The notes under the pieces are model-generated. The model was given only the letters and a program-made list of their open reading frames with translations, did not search any database and was not told where the DNA came from. 64,000 nt of DNA from Mycobacterium sp. 1081908.1 (GTDB lineage: Bacteria > Actinomycetota > Actinomycetes > Mycobacteriales > Mycobacteriaceae): assembly GCF_001673535.1 (NCBI RefSeq), contig NZ_LZLY01000014.1, positions 124,001 through 188,000 of the forward strand. The letters are read 5' to 3'. The translations under genes were made by a program, and so were the position numbers. Positions 45,538-55,494 of the stretch are shown one piece after another (positions within the stretch are counted from its first letter, which is position 1; each line of letters starts with the position of its first letter).

Positions 45538-46340
45538 CTTCGACGACGGATCGTCCACACCTGGTCGGCTACCTGCGCGACCAGTTGGAGACGCCGCTGA
45601 CGCTCATCGGTGGATTCTTCCGGATGTGTGTGCTGACCGGCCGGGCGCTGTTCCGCTGGCCCTTCCAATGGCGCGAATTCGTCCTGCAGTGCTGGTTCAT
45701 CATGCGGGTGGCGTTCCTGCCGACCATCATGGTCTCGATCCCGCTGACCGTGCTGTTGATCTTCACCCTCAACGTGCTGCTGGCCCAGTTCGGCGCCGCG
45801 GACCTGTCCGGAGCCGGCGCCGCCATCGGCGCGGTCACCCAGCTCGGCCCGCTGACCACGGTGCTGGTGGTGGCCGGCGCCGGGTCAACCGCGATCTGCG
45901 CGGACCTCGGTGCCCGCACCATCCGCGAGGAGATCGACGCGATGGAGGTGCTCGGCATCGACCCGATCCACCGGCTGGTGGTGCCCCGGGTGATCGCCGC
46001 GACCCTGGTCGCCACGCTGCTCAACGGGCTCGTCATCACCGTCGGCCTGGTCGGCGGCTACCTGTTCGGCGTGTACCTGCAGAACGTGTCGGGCGGCGCC
46101 TACCTCGCCACCCTGACCACCATCACGGGGCTGCCGGAGGTCGTCATCGCGACGGTCAAGGCCGCCATGTTCGGCCTGATCGCCGGCCTCGTCGGCTGTT
46201 TCCGCGGGCTGACCGTGCGCGGCGGCTCCAAGGGCCTGGGCACCGCCGTGAACGAAACCGTGGTGCTGTGCGTGGTCGCGCTGTACGCGGTCAACGTGGT
46301 GCTGACCACCATCGGTGTGCGATTCGGAACGGGGCGCTGA
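45534..46340 (+). CDS. yrbE1A: Mce1 permease subunit YrbE1A
   Basis: 268 aa, GTG at 45534 with GAGGGGG upstream. MlaE-type ABC permease with about five to six membrane helices. The conserved E-x-D block is ATIREEIDAMEVLGIDP, preceded by GAGSTAICADLGA. Highly similar to Rv0167. With YrbE1B it forms the inner-membrane permease of the Mce1 lipid importer, powered by an MceG-type ATPase not in this window. The upstream in-frame ATG at 45420 lacks a good ribosome site. Confidence 0.96.
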   Translation: MTSTTDRPHLVGYLRDQLETPLTLIGGFFRMCVLTGRALFRWPFQWREFVLQCWFIMRVAFLPTIMVSIPLTVLLIFTLNVLLAQFGAADLSGAGAAIGAVTQLGPLTTVLVVAGAGSTAICADLGARTIREEIDAMEVLGIDPIHRLVVPRVIAATLVATLLNGLVITVGLVGGYLFGVYLQNVSGGAYLATLTTITGLPEVVIATVKAAMFGLIAGLVGCFRGLTVRGGSKGLGTAVNETVVLCVVALYAVNVVLTTIGVRFGTGR

Positions 46341-46341
46341 C

Positions 46342-47211
46342 ATGTCGACCGGTGCGGTGGTTCGCGCCCGCTTCCCGCGGGCGGCCGAGAACGTCAGCCG
46401 CTACGGCGGCGCCTTGGGCCGCGGCCTCGACGACGCCGGGCAGATGGCCTGGTTCGGGGCGGTCGCCCTCGGCCACATCCCGCACGCGCTGCGGAACTAC
46501 CGCAAGGAAACCCTCCGGCTGATCGCCCAGATCGGCATGGGCACCGGCGCGATGGCCGTCGTCGGTGGCACCGTGGCGATCGTCGGCTTCGTGACCCTGT
46601 CCGGCAGCTCGCTGGTCGCCATCCAGGGGTTCGCCTCGCTGGGCAACATCGGCGTCGAGGCGTTCACCGGCTTCTTCGCCGCGCTGATCAACGTGCGCAT
46701 CGCCGCGCCCGTCGTCACCGGCATCTCGATGGCGGCCACGGTCGGCGCCGGCGCCACCGCCGAGCTGGGGGCCATGCGGATCAGCGAGGAGATCGACGCC
46801 CTCGAGGTGATGGGCATCAAGTCGATCTCGTTCCTGGCGACCACGCGGATCATGGCCGGGCTGGTGGTGATCATTCCGCTGTACGCGCTGGCGATGATCA
46901 TGTCGTTTTTGTCCCCGCAGATCACCACGACGGTGCTGTACGGGCAGTCGCAAGGCACCTACGAGCATTACTTCCGGACGTTCCTGCGCCCCGACGACGT
47001 GTTCTGGTCGTTCGTGGAGGCCATCCTCATCACGGCCGTCGTGATGATCACCCACTGCTTCTACGGATATAACGCCGGCGGCGGGCCCGTGGGCGTGGGT
47101 GAGGCCGTCGGCCGGTCGATGCGGTTCTCGCTGGTGTCGGTGCAGGTTGTGGTTCTGGCCGCCGCGTTGGCGCTCTACGGCGTCAACCCCAACTTCGCGT
47201 TAACGGTGTAG
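46342..47211 (+). CDS. yrbE1B: Mce1 permease subunit YrbE1B
   Basis: 289 aa, the exact length of Rv0168. MlaE-family permease with the block GAGATAELGAMRISEEIDALEVMGI and about six membrane helices. Starts at the ATG 46342, 1 nt after the yrbE1A stop. Partner of YrbE1A; together they move lipid across the inner membrane from the Mce1A-F channel. Confidence 0.96.
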   Translation: MSTGAVVRARFPRAAENVSRYGGALGRGLDDAGQMAWFGAVALGHIPHALRNYRKETLRLIAQIGMGTGAMAVVGGTVAIVGFVTLSGSSLVAIQGFASLGNIGVEAFTGFFAALINVRIAAPVVTGISMAATVGAGATAELGAMRISEEIDALEVMGIKSISFLATTRIMAGLVVIIPLYALAMIMSFLSPQITTTVLYGQSQGTYEHYFRTFLRPDDVFWSFVEAILITAVVMITHCFYGYNAGGGPVGVGEAVGRSMRFSLVSVQVVVLAAALALYGVNPNFALTV

Positions 47212-47213
47212 CC

Positions 47214-48560
47214 ATGAGCACCCCAGGCGCCCCCGGAAAGGTCAACCCGCCCCGCAACCCGCCGTACAAGCTGGCCGGGGTCGCGCTGCTCATCGTCGCG
47301 GCCGTGGCGCTTGTCCTGGTGTACGGGCAGTTCCGGGGCGACTTCACCAAGAAGGAACACCTGACCATGGTGGCCGCCCGCGCCGGCCTGGTCATGGATC
47401 CCGGCTCCAAGGTCACCTACAACGGGGTGGAGATCGGCCGGGTGGCCAAGATCTCCGAGATCGTGCGCGACGGCAAGCCGGCGGCCAAGTTCAGCCTCGA
47501 CGTCTATCCGAGATACCTCAAGCTGATTCCGTCGAACGTCAACGCCGACATCAAGGCCACCACGGTGTTCGGCGGCAAGTACGTGTCGCTGACGACGCCG
47601 AAAAACCCGTCGCCGCAACACATTTCACCGCAGACCGTGATAGACGCCCGATCGGTGACGACGGAGATCAATACGCTGTTCCAGACCATCACCGAGATCG
47701 CGCAGCAGGTCGACCCGGTGAAGCTGAACCTGACGCTGAGCGCCGCGGCGCAGTCGCTGGCGGGGCTGGGCGACCGGTTCGGGCAGTCGATCGTCAACGC
47801 CAACGCGATCCTCGATGACGTCAACCCGCAGATGCCGCAGGCCCGTCACGACATCCAGCAGCTGGCGGGCCTGGGTGACACCTACGCAAACGCGGCACCG
47901 GACCTGATCGACTTCCTCGACAAGTCGGTGGTCACCGCGCGCTCGATCAACGCGCAGCAGAAGGACCTCGATCAGGCCCTGCTGTCGGCGGCCGGCTTCG
48001 GCAACACCGGCGCCGACATCTTCGAGAGGGGCGGGCCGTACCTGGCGCGCGGGGCCAAGGACCTGGTGCCGACGGCCGAGCTGCTGGACACCTACAGCCC
48101 CGAGCTGTTCTGCACCGTCCGCAACTACCACGACATCGAACCCACGGCCCGGACGTTCCTCGGCGGCAACGGCTATTCGCTCAACGCCGACACCAAGCTG
48201 CTGTCCGGGCTGGGCTTGCTGCTCAACCCGGTGTCGGCAATAACGCTCGTCGGCCTGATCGGGATCTTCGCGCTGCCCACCCAAGGGCTTTCGGGCCTGG
48301 GCAACATCGCCACGCTGATCGGTGGGGCGCCGAACCCATACATCTGGCCCGAGAACCTACCGCGGGTTAACGCGCGCGGCGGGCCGGGCGGCGCGCCGGG
48401 TTGCTGGCAGCACATCACCCATGATCTGTGGCCCGCACCCGAATTGGTGATGGACTCCGGCAACAGCATCGCGCCGTACAACCACCTCGACACCGGTTCG
48501 CCGTATGCGATCGAGTACGTCTGGGGCCGCCAGGTAGGGGATAACACGATCAACCCATGA
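47214..48560 (+). CDS. mce1A: Mce family protein Mce1A
   Basis: 448 aa. One N-terminal membrane anchor (about 20-42, LAGVALLIVAAVALVLVY), an MlaD/MCE domain (about 45-125, with GLVMDPGSKVTYNGVEIGRV), a long helical region, and a C-terminal loop with CTVRNYHDIEPTARTFLGG. Corresponds to Rv0169 (454 aa), linked to host-cell entry in M. tuberculosis and forming part of the periplasmic lipid conduit. The ATG is 2 nt after yrbE1B; the 3' end overlaps mce1B by 4 nt. Confidence 0.96.
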   Translation: MSTPGAPGKVNPPRNPPYKLAGVALLIVAAVALVLVYGQFRGDFTKKEHLTMVAARAGLVMDPGSKVTYNGVEIGRVAKISEIVRDGKPAAKFSLDVYPRYLKLIPSNVNADIKATTVFGGKYVSLTTPKNPSPQHISPQTVIDARSVTTEINTLFQTITEIAQQVDPVKLNLTLSAAAQSLAGLGDRFGQSIVNANAILDDVNPQMPQARHDIQQLAGLGDTYANAAPDLIDFLDKSVVTARSINAQQKDLDQALLSAAGFGNTGADIFERGGPYLARGAKDLVPTAELLDTYSPELFCTVRNYHDIEPTARTFLGGNGYSLNADTKLLSGLGLLLNPVSAITLVGLIGIFALPTQGLSGLGNIATLIGGAPNPYIWPENLPRVNARGGPGGAPGCWQHITHDLWPAPELVMDSGNSIAPYNHLDTGSPYAIEYVWGRQVGDNTINP

Positions 48561-49597
48561 AAATCACCGGTACCATCGTCCGACTCAGCATCTTCTCGCT
48601 GGTGCTGCTGGTCTTCACTGTGATGATCGTCGTGGTGTTCGGCCAGATGCGGTTTGACCGCACCAGCGCATACTCGGCCGAGTTCACCAACGTCAGCGGG
48701 CTGCGGCAGGGCCAGTTCGTCCGCGCCTCCGGGGTGGAGATCGGCAAGGTCAGTTCGGTGAAGCTGGTCGACAATGGCAGGCGAGCCCGGGTGGAGTTCA
48801 ACGTCGACCGCTCGATCCCGTTGTACCAGTCGACGACCGCGCAGATCCGCTACCTCGACCTGATCGGAAACCGGTACCTGGAGCTCAAACGCGGCGAGGG
48901 CGAGGGGGCCGACCGGGTCCTGCCGCCGGGCGGATTCATCCCCGCGTCGCGGACGTCGCCGGCGCTTGACCTCGACGCGCTGATCGGTGGGTTCAAGCCG
49001 CTGTTCCGGGCGCTGGACCCGCAGAAGGTCAACACCATCGCGACGGCCCTGGTCACCGTGTTTCAGGGTCAGGGCGGCACCATCAACGACATCCTCGACC
49101 AGACCGCGCAGCTGACCACTCAGCTCGGCGAGCGCGACCAGGCGATCGGCGAGGTGATCAAGAACCTCAACATCGTCCTGGACACCACGGTTCGACACCG
49201 CCAGCAATTCGATCAGACCGTGAACAACCTGGAAGTCCTGATCACCGGGCTGAAGGGCCACAGCGAGCAGCTCGCCGGCGGGACCGCGCACATCAGCAAC
49301 GCGGCCGGGACGGTGGCCGACCTGCTGGCCGAGGACCGCGGGCTGCTGCACAGCAGCCTCAACTACCTGGACGCGGTGCAGCAGCCGCTCATCGACCAGC
49401 GCGAGCAGCTGAACGACTTCATCCACAAGGTGCCGACGGCGCTGAACATGATCGGGCGCACCATCGGCTCCTACGGTGACTTCGTCAACTTCTATGCCTG
49501 CGACATCTCCCTGAAGATCAACGGGTTGCAGGCCGGTGGTCCGGTTCGGACGGTCAAGCTCTTCAACCAGCCGACGGGCAGGTGCACGCCGCAATGA
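48557..49597 (+). CDS. mce1B: Mce family protein Mce1B
   Basis: 346 aa, identical in length to Rv0170. N-terminal anchor (about 8-28), MCE domain with VSGLRQGQFVRASGVEIGKV, then a helical domain (TQLGERDQAIGEVIKNLN). Subunit of the hexameric Mce1 conduit. ATGA overlaps with both neighbours indicate tight translational coupling. Confidence 0.96.
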   Translation: MKITGTIVRLSIFSLVLLVFTVMIVVVFGQMRFDRTSAYSAEFTNVSGLRQGQFVRASGVEIGKVSSVKLVDNGRRARVEFNVDRSIPLYQSTTAQIRYLDLIGNRYLELKRGEGEGADRVLPPGGFIPASRTSPALDLDALIGGFKPLFRALDPQKVNTIATALVTVFQGQGGTINDILDQTAQLTTQLGERDQAIGEVIKNLNIVLDTTVRHRQQFDQTVNNLEVLITGLKGHSEQLAGGTAHISNAAGTVADLLAEDRGLLHSSLNYLDAVQQPLIDQREQLNDFIHKVPTALNMIGRTIGSYGDFVNFYACDISLKINGLQAGGPVRTVKLFNQPTGRCTPQ

Positions 49598-51183
49598 GAA
49601 GCCTGGAACCTCCCAACCGGATGCGCGTCGGCGTGATGGGCATCCTGGTGACGATCCTGGTCATCGGCGTCGGTCAAAGCTTCACGAGCGTGCCCATGCT
49701 GATGGCCAAGCCGCACTACTACGGGCAGTTCACCGACTCCGGCGGCCTCGGCGTCGGCGACAAGGTGCGCATCGCCGGCTTCGACGTCGGCAAGATCGAG
49801 AGCCTCGACATCGACGGCGACCATGTCCTGATCAAATTCAACATCGGCACCCAAAGCATCGGCACCGAGAGCCGGCTGGCCATCAAGACCGACACCATCC
49901 TCGGCAAGAAGGTCCTCGAGATCGAAAACCGGGGCAACAAAGAGCTGCGGCCCGGAGCCTCGCTGCCGATCGGCCAGAGCACCACGCCGTATCAGATCTA
50001 CGACGCGTTCTTCGACGTGACGAAGGCCGCCCAGGGTTGGGACATCGACACGGTCAAGCAGTCACTGCACGTCCTGTCGGAGACCATCGACCAGACCTAC
50101 CCGCACCTGAGCGCCGCGCTCGACGGGGTGGCCAAGTTCTCCGACACCATCGGCAAGCGCGACGAGGAGGTCAAACACCTTCTCGCCCAGTCCAACCAGG
50201 TGGCCAGCATCCTCGGTGACCGCGCCGACCAGGTCGACCGGTTACTGGTCAACGCCAAGGTGCTGCTGGCCGCCTTCAACGAGCGCGGCCAGGCCATCAA
50301 CGCGTTGCTGAGCAACATCGCCGCCTTCTCCGAACAGATCAAGGGCTTCATCAACGACAACCCCAACCTGAACCACGTGCTCGAGCAGTTGCGCACGGTC
50401 AGCGACATCCTGGTCCAGCGCAAGGACGACCTCGCCGCCGGTTTCACCGAGGTCGGCAAGTTCCTTCCGTCGCTGAACGAGGCCATCGCGTCGGGCCCGT
50501 TCTTCAAGGTGGTGCTGCACAACCTGTTCCCCGGTCAGATCGTGCAACCGTTCGTCGACGCCGCGTTCAAGAAGCGGGGCATCGACCCGGAGAACTTCTG
50601 GCGCAGCGCCGGTCTGCCGGAGTTCCGCTGGCCCGACCCCAACGGCACCCGGCAGCCCAACGGCGCGCCACCGCCGGCGCCGCCGGTCCTGGAGGGCACG
50701 CCCGACCATCCCGGTCCGGCCGTCGGACCCGGGTCGCCGTGCTCGTACACGCCGGCCAATCCCGGCGGCAACGTCACGGTGGGCGACGAGGGCCTGCCGC
50801 GGCCGTGGAACCCGTTGCCGTGCGCGGGCGCGACCATCGGCCCCTTCGGGGGAGTCGGCTTCCCGGCCCCCGTCGACGTCCAGGCGTCACCGCCCAATCC
50901 CGACGGGCTGCCGCCCACGCCGGGGATCAACATCGCGGGGCGCCCGGGTGACCCGCCGCCCAACGTTCCGGGCACCCCAGTTCCGCTGCCGACGCAGGCG
51001 CCGCCGGGCGCCCGCACCGAGAACCTGGGACCGGCCGGCCCGACGCCGCCCCCGTCGACGTTCGCGCCGGCCCTGCCGCCCGGACCGCCGGCACCGCCCG
51101 GGCCGGGGGTCCAGCTGCCGGCGCCGTTCATCAATCCCGGCGGCACCGGAGGTAGCGGCATCACGGGAGGTAGCCAGAATTGA
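49594..51183 (+). CDS. mce1C: Mce family protein Mce1C
   Basis: 529 aa from the ATG 49594 overlapping the mce1B TGA (the frame opens 12 nt earlier). Anchor at about 8-28, MCE domain with GGLGVGDKVRIAGFDVGKI, helical middle region, and a Pro/Gly/Thr-rich tail of about 170 residues from ~360 on. The tail is low-complexity and probably extends through the periplasm or wall. Corresponds to Rv0171 (515 aa). Confidence 0.95.
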   Translation: MRSLEPPNRMRVGVMGILVTILVIGVGQSFTSVPMLMAKPHYYGQFTDSGGLGVGDKVRIAGFDVGKIESLDIDGDHVLIKFNIGTQSIGTESRLAIKTDTILGKKVLEIENRGNKELRPGASLPIGQSTTPYQIYDAFFDVTKAAQGWDIDTVKQSLHVLSETIDQTYPHLSAALDGVAKFSDTIGKRDEEVKHLLAQSNQVASILGDRADQVDRLLVNAKVLLAAFNERGQAINALLSNIAAFSEQIKGFINDNPNLNHVLEQLRTVSDILVQRKDDLAAGFTEVGKFLPSLNEAIASGPFFKVVLHNLFPGQIVQPFVDAAFKKRGIDPENFWRSAGLPEFRWPDPNGTRQPNGAPPPAPPVLEGTPDHPGPAVGPGSPCSYTPANPGGNVTVGDEGLPRPWNPLPCAGATIGPFGGVGFPAPVDVQASPPNPDGLPPTPGINIAGRPGDPPPNVPGTPVPLPTQAPPGARTENLGPAGPTPPPSTFAPALPPGPPAPPGPGVQLPAPFINPGGTGGSGITGGSQN

Positions 51184-52793
51184 GCACCATCTTTGATGTC
51201 CGCAACATCCGGCTGCCGAAGCTGTCCCGGACCTCGGTGATCATCGGGTCGCTGGTGATCGTGCTGGCGTTGGTGATCGGCTACGCGGGCTGGCGGCTCT
51301 ACGACAAGCTGACCAACAACACCGTGGTCGCCTACTTCCCGGCGGCGAACGCGCTCTACCCGGGCGACAAGGTGCAGATCATGGGGCTGCGGGTGGGGGC
51401 GATCGACAAGATCGAGCCGGCCGGCGACAAGATGAAGGTCACCTTCCACTACAAGAACAAGTACAAGGTGCCGGCCAGCGCGTCGGCGGTGATCCTCAAC
51501 CCCACGCTGGTGGCCTCGCGCGCGATCCAGCTGGAGCCGGCCTACAAGGGCGGGCCGGTGCTCGCCGACAACGCGGTGATCCCGGAGGATCGCACCCAGG
51601 TGCCGGTGGAGTGGGACGAGCTGCGCAACAGCATCACCAACATCATCTCCAAGCTCGGTCCCACGCCCGAGCAGCCGAAGGGCCCGTTCGGTGAGGTCAT
51701 CGAGTCGTACGCCAACGGCCTGGCCGGCAAGGGCAAGCAGATCAACAACACGCTGAACAGCCTGTCGCAGGCGCTGACCGCGCTGAACGAGGGGCGCGGC
51801 GACTTCTTCGCGGTGGTGCGCAGCCTGGCGCTGTTCGTCAACGCGCTGCACCAGGACGACCAGCAGTTCGTCGCGCTGAACCAGAACCTGGCGGACGTCA
51901 CCGGTCGGCTCGCCAGCTCCGACGGCGCCCTGGCCGACGCGATCCAGCAGTTCGACGGCCTGCTCAAGACCGTGCGGCCCTGGCTCGACCAGAACCGTGA
52001 GGTGTTGACCCACGACGTCAACAACCTGGCGACCGCGACGAACGCGCTGTTGCAACCGGATCCGCTGAACGGGCTGGAGACGGCGCTGCACATCCTGCCG
52101 ACGGCCGCGGCCAACATCAACCAGATCTACCACCCGACGCACGGTTCGGTGGTGGCCGTTCCGGCGATCACGAACTTCGCCAACCCGATGCAGTTCATCT
52201 GCAGCTCGATCCAGGCCGGCAGCCGGCTGGGTTACCAGGAGTCCGCCGAGCTGTGCGCGCAGTACCTGGCGCCGATCCTCGACGCGATCAAGTTCAACTA
52301 CCTGCCGTTCGGCCTGAACATCGCCAGCACGGCCGAGACGCTGCCCAAGGATGTCGCCTACTCCGAGCCGCGCCTGCATCCACCGGACGGATATAAGGAC
52401 ACCACCGTGCCGGGCATCTGGTCACCGGATACGCCGACGTCGCACCGCAACACCGAACACGGATGGATCGTGGCGCCCGGCATGCAGGGGCAGCAGGTGG
52501 GCCCGATCACGGCGGGCCTGATGACGCCCGAGTCGCTGGCCGAACTCATGGGCGGGCCCAACATTCCGCCCGTGCAGTCGACGCTGCAGACCCCGCCCGG
52601 ACCGCCGAACGCCTACGACGAGGGCCCCTCGCCGGTGATCGGTCAGAACCCGCCGCAGGTGCCGATACCTCCGCCGCCGCCGGGACCGGAGGTGGCCCCC
52701 GGCCCGGTAGCTCCGACGCCCGCGCCGGTCGCGGCGCCGGCCCCCAACGCCGGCGGGCCGCCGGCGGCCGCCGGCCTCGGAGGTGGGCAGTGA
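51180..52793 (+). CDS. mce1D: Mce family protein Mce1D
   Basis: 537 aa from a TTG at 51180 overlapping the mce1C TGA. Anchor about 20-40, MCE domain NALYPGDKVQIMGLRVGAI, helical region, and a Pro-rich tail (VPIPPPPPGPEV and onward). Corresponds to Rv0172 (530 aa). Subunit of the Mce1 conduit; the stop overlaps the lprK GTG by 4 nt. Confidence 0.95.
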   Translation: MSTIFDVRNIRLPKLSRTSVIIGSLVIVLALVIGYAGWRLYDKLTNNTVVAYFPAANALYPGDKVQIMGLRVGAIDKIEPAGDKMKVTFHYKNKYKVPASASAVILNPTLVASRAIQLEPAYKGGPVLADNAVIPEDRTQVPVEWDELRNSITNIISKLGPTPEQPKGPFGEVIESYANGLAGKGKQINNTLNSLSQALTALNEGRGDFFAVVRSLALFVNALHQDDQQFVALNQNLADVTGRLASSDGALADAIQQFDGLLKTVRPWLDQNREVLTHDVNNLATATNALLQPDPLNGLETALHILPTAAANINQIYHPTHGSVVAVPAITNFANPMQFICSSIQAGSRLGYQESAELCAQYLAPILDAIKFNYLPFGLNIASTAETLPKDVAYSEPRLHPPDGYKDTTVPGIWSPDTPTSHRNTEHGWIVAPGMQGQQVGPITAGLMTPESLAELMGGPNIPPVQSTLQTPPGPPNAYDEGPSPVIGQNPPQVPIPPPPPGPEVAPGPVAPTPAPVAAPAPNAGGPPAAAGLGGGQ

Positions 52794-53950
52794 GCGCGCT
52801 TCGGATCGTTCGCCGCCGGGCCTGGCAGGGCCTGGTGCTGCTGGTGGCCGCGCTGGTGCTGAGCTCGTGCGGCTGGAAGGGGATCTCCAACGTGGCGATC
52901 CCGGGCGGCCCGGGCAGCGGCGGCGGGTCGTACACCCTCTACGTCCAGATGCCGGACACGCTCGCGATCAACGGCAACAGCAAGGTCATGGTCGCCGACG
53001 TCTTCGTCGGCTCGATCAAGGCCATCAACCTGAAGAACTGGGTGGCGACGCTGACGCTGGGCATCGACAAGAGCGTCAAGCTGCCGAAGAACGCCACCGC
53101 CAAGATCGGTCAGACCTCGCTGCTGGGCTCCCAGCACGTGGAGCTGGCCGCGCCCCCCAACCCGTCACCGGAGCTGCTCAAGAACGGCGACACCATCCCG
53201 CTGAAGAACTCGTCGGCATTCCCCACCACCGAGCAGACCCTGGCCAGCCTGTCGCTGATCCTGCGCGGCGGCGGCATCCCCAACCTGGAGGTGCTGCAGA
53301 ACGAGGTCTTCAACATCTTCAACGGGCGGGGCAACCAGATCAAAGCCTTCCTCGGCAAGCTGGACACCTTCACCGACCAGCTCAACCAGCAGCGCGATGA
53401 CATCACCCACGCCATCGACTCCACCAACCGCCTGCTCGCCTACGTCGGCGGCCGTTCGGACGTGCTGGACCGGGTGCTGACCGATATCCCGCCGCTCATC
53501 AAGCATTTCGCCGACACCAAGCAGCTGCTGATCAACGCCCTCGACTCGGTGGGACGGCTCAGCCAGGCCGCCGACCAGTACCTGTCGGAGGCGAGGGGCC
53601 CCCTGCACCAGGACCTGCAGTCGCTGCAGTGCCCGCTCAAGGAGCTCGGCCGGGCGTCGCCGTACCTGATCGGAGCGCTGAAGCTGATCCTGACGCAGCC
53701 CTACGACATCGACACCATTCCGAAGCTCATGCGTGGTGACTACCAGAACATTTCGATCACCCTGGACGTCACCTACAGCTCGATCGACAACGCGTTCCTG
53801 ACGGGAACCGGGTTGTCGGGCGCGTTGCGCGCTCTTGAGCAGTCGTACGGGCGTGACCCGGAGACGATGATTCCCGACGTCCGCTACACGCCGAACCCGA
53901 GCGACGCTCCGGGCGGACCCCTGGTGGAAAGGGCGGACAGGAATTGCTGA
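52790..53950 (+). CDS. lprK: Mce family lipoprotein LprK (Mce1E)
   Basis: 386 aa from a GTG at 52790. Signal peptide with lipobox LSSC near residues 23-26 (ALVLSSCGW), so lipid-anchored. MCE domain with NSKVMVADVFVGSI, then helical region with TDQLNQQRDDITHAI. Corresponds to Rv0173 (390 aa). The E subunit is the lipoprotein member of every mce operon. The stop overlaps the mce1F start. Confidence 0.96.
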   Translation: MSALRIVRRRAWQGLVLLVAALVLSSCGWKGISNVAIPGGPGSGGGSYTLYVQMPDTLAINGNSKVMVADVFVGSIKAINLKNWVATLTLGIDKSVKLPKNATAKIGQTSLLGSQHVELAAPPNPSPELLKNGDTIPLKNSSAFPTTEQTLASLSLILRGGGIPNLEVLQNEVFNIFNGRGNQIKAFLGKLDTFTDQLNQQRDDITHAIDSTNRLLAYVGGRSDVLDRVLTDIPPLIKHFADTKQLLINALDSVGRLSQAADQYLSEARGPLHQDLQSLQCPLKELGRASPYLIGALKLILTQPYDIDTIPKLMRGDYQNISITLDVTYSSIDNAFLTGTGLSGALRALEQSYGRDPETMIPDVRYTPNPSDAPGGPLVERADRNC

Positions 53951-55494
53951 CTCCCTTCGTCCGACGCCAACTGATCGCCTTCGGGATCCTGACGGTGATC
54001 TCGATTCTGGTGCTGGGTATTTACTACCTGCAGATTCCGAGCCTGATCGGCGTCGGCCGGTACACGCTCAAGGCCGACCTGCCGGCGTCGGGTGGCCTGT
54101 ACCCGACGGCCAACGTGACCTATCGCGGCATCACCATCGGCAAGGTCACCGATGTCGAGCCCACCGAAACCGGCGCCAAGGCGACGATGAGCATCGACAG
54201 CCGCTACAAGATCCCGGTCGACGCGGTCGCGAACGTGCACTCGGTGTCGGCGGTCGGTGAGCAGTATCTGGACCTGGTGTCGACCGGCAACCCGGGCAAG
54301 GACCTCGCCGACGGCCAGACCATCACCAGGGGCACGGTGCCGGCCGAGATCGGTCCGGCGCTGGACACCGCCAACCGCGGTCTTGCCGTGCTGCCCAAGG
54401 AGAAGATCGGGCAACTGCTCGACGAGACGGCGCAATCCGTCGGCGGGCTCGGCCCCGCCCTGCAGCGGTTGGTCGACTCCACCCAGGCGATCGTCGGTGA
54501 CTTCAAGACGAACATCACCAACGTCAACGACATCATCCAGAACTCCGGGCCGATCCTGGACAGCCAGGTCAATTCCAACGCCGCGATCGAGCGGTGGGCA
54601 CGCAACCTCAATAACCTGGCCGCGCAGGCCGCGCGGGAGGACAGCCATGTGCGCAGCGTGCTGCGCCAGGCCGCCCCGACCGCCGATCAGGTCAACGAGT
54701 TGTTCGGCGACGTCCGCGACTCGCTGCCCCAGACGCTGGCGAACCTCGAGGTCGTGTTCGACCTGCTCAAGCGCTACCACACCGGCGTGGAGCAGGTGTT
54801 CGTCTTCCTGCCCCAGGGCGCATCCATCGCGCAGACGGTGGCCGCGCCGTTCCCGAACCAGGCCGCGCTCGACCTGGCGTTGTCGATCAACCAGCCGCCG
54901 CCGTGCCTGACCGGCTTCATTCCGGCGTCGGAGTGGCGGTCCCCGGCGGACACCAACCTGGCGCCGCTGCCGTCTGGCACCTACTGCAAGATTCCGATGG
55001 AGACGCCGGCCAACAGCGTGCGCGGGTCGCGCAACATTCCGTGTATCGACGCTCCCGGCAAGCGGGCTGCCACCCCGCGAGAGTGCCGCGATCCCAGGCC
55101 GTACGTTCCGGCGGGAACCAACCCCTGGTACGGCGACCCGAACCAGATCCTGACCTGCCCCGCCCCCGCGGCGCGCTGTGACCAGTCGGTGCGGCCCGGC
55201 ATGGTGATTCCGGCACCGTCCGTCAACAACGGCCTCAACCCGGCTCCGTCGGACCGGGTCCCCGGCACGCCGCCGCCGACCAGCGACCCCCTGTCGCGGC
55301 CGGGGAGCGGCACGGTGCAGTGCAACGGCCAGCAGCCCAACCCGTGTGTCTACACTCCGAGCGGGCCCCCCGCCGCCATCTACAGTCCGCAGAGTGGTGA
55401 GCTGGTGGGGCCCGATGGAGTGAAATACTCCGTCGAGAACTCGACCAAAACAGGAGACGACGGATGGAAGGAGATGCTGGCGCCGGCCGGCTGA
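53944..55494 (+). CDS. mce1F: Mce family protein Mce1F
   Basis: 516 aa from a TTG at 53944 (MLTPFVRRQLIAF), 7 nt overlapping lprK. Anchor at about 10-30, MCE domain with GGLYPTANVTYRGITIGKV, helical domain, and a Pro/Cys-containing C-terminal third (CKIPMETPANSV, CPAPAARCDQS). Corresponds to Rv0174 (515 aa). Last core Mce1 subunit; the next gene starts 31 nt inside its 3' end. Confidence 0.95.
   Translation: MLTPFVRRQLIAFGILTVISILVLGIYYLQIPSLIGVGRYTLKADLPASGGLYPTANVTYRGITIGKVTDVEPTETGAKATMSIDSRYKIPVDAVANVHSVSAVGEQYLDLVSTGNPGKDLADGQTITRGTVPAEIGPALDTANRGLAVLPKEKIGQLLDETAQSVGGLGPALQRLVDSTQAIVGDFKTNITNVNDIIQNSGPILDSQVNSNAAIERWARNLNNLAAQAAREDSHVRSVLRQAAPTADQVNELFGDVRDSLPQTLANLEVVFDLLKRYHTGVEQVFVFLPQGASIAQTVAAPFPNQAALDLALSINQPPPCLTGFIPASEWRSPADTNLAPLPSGTYCKIPMETPANSVRGSRNIPCIDAPGKRAATPRECRDPRPYVPAGTNPWYGDPNQILTCPAPAARCDQSVRPGMVIPAPSVNNGLNPAPSDRVPGTPPPTSDPLSRPGSGTVQCNGQQPNPCVYTPSGPPAAIYSPQSGELVGPDGVKYSVENSTKTGDDGWKEMLAPAG

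Noticed and set aside
50535..52379. Long minus-strand ORF (over 600 codons) opposite mce1C/mce1D
   Set aside because: It mirrors the codon structure of the mce genes, is Arg/Pro/Gly-rich with no domains, and long antisense frames are routine at this GC content.
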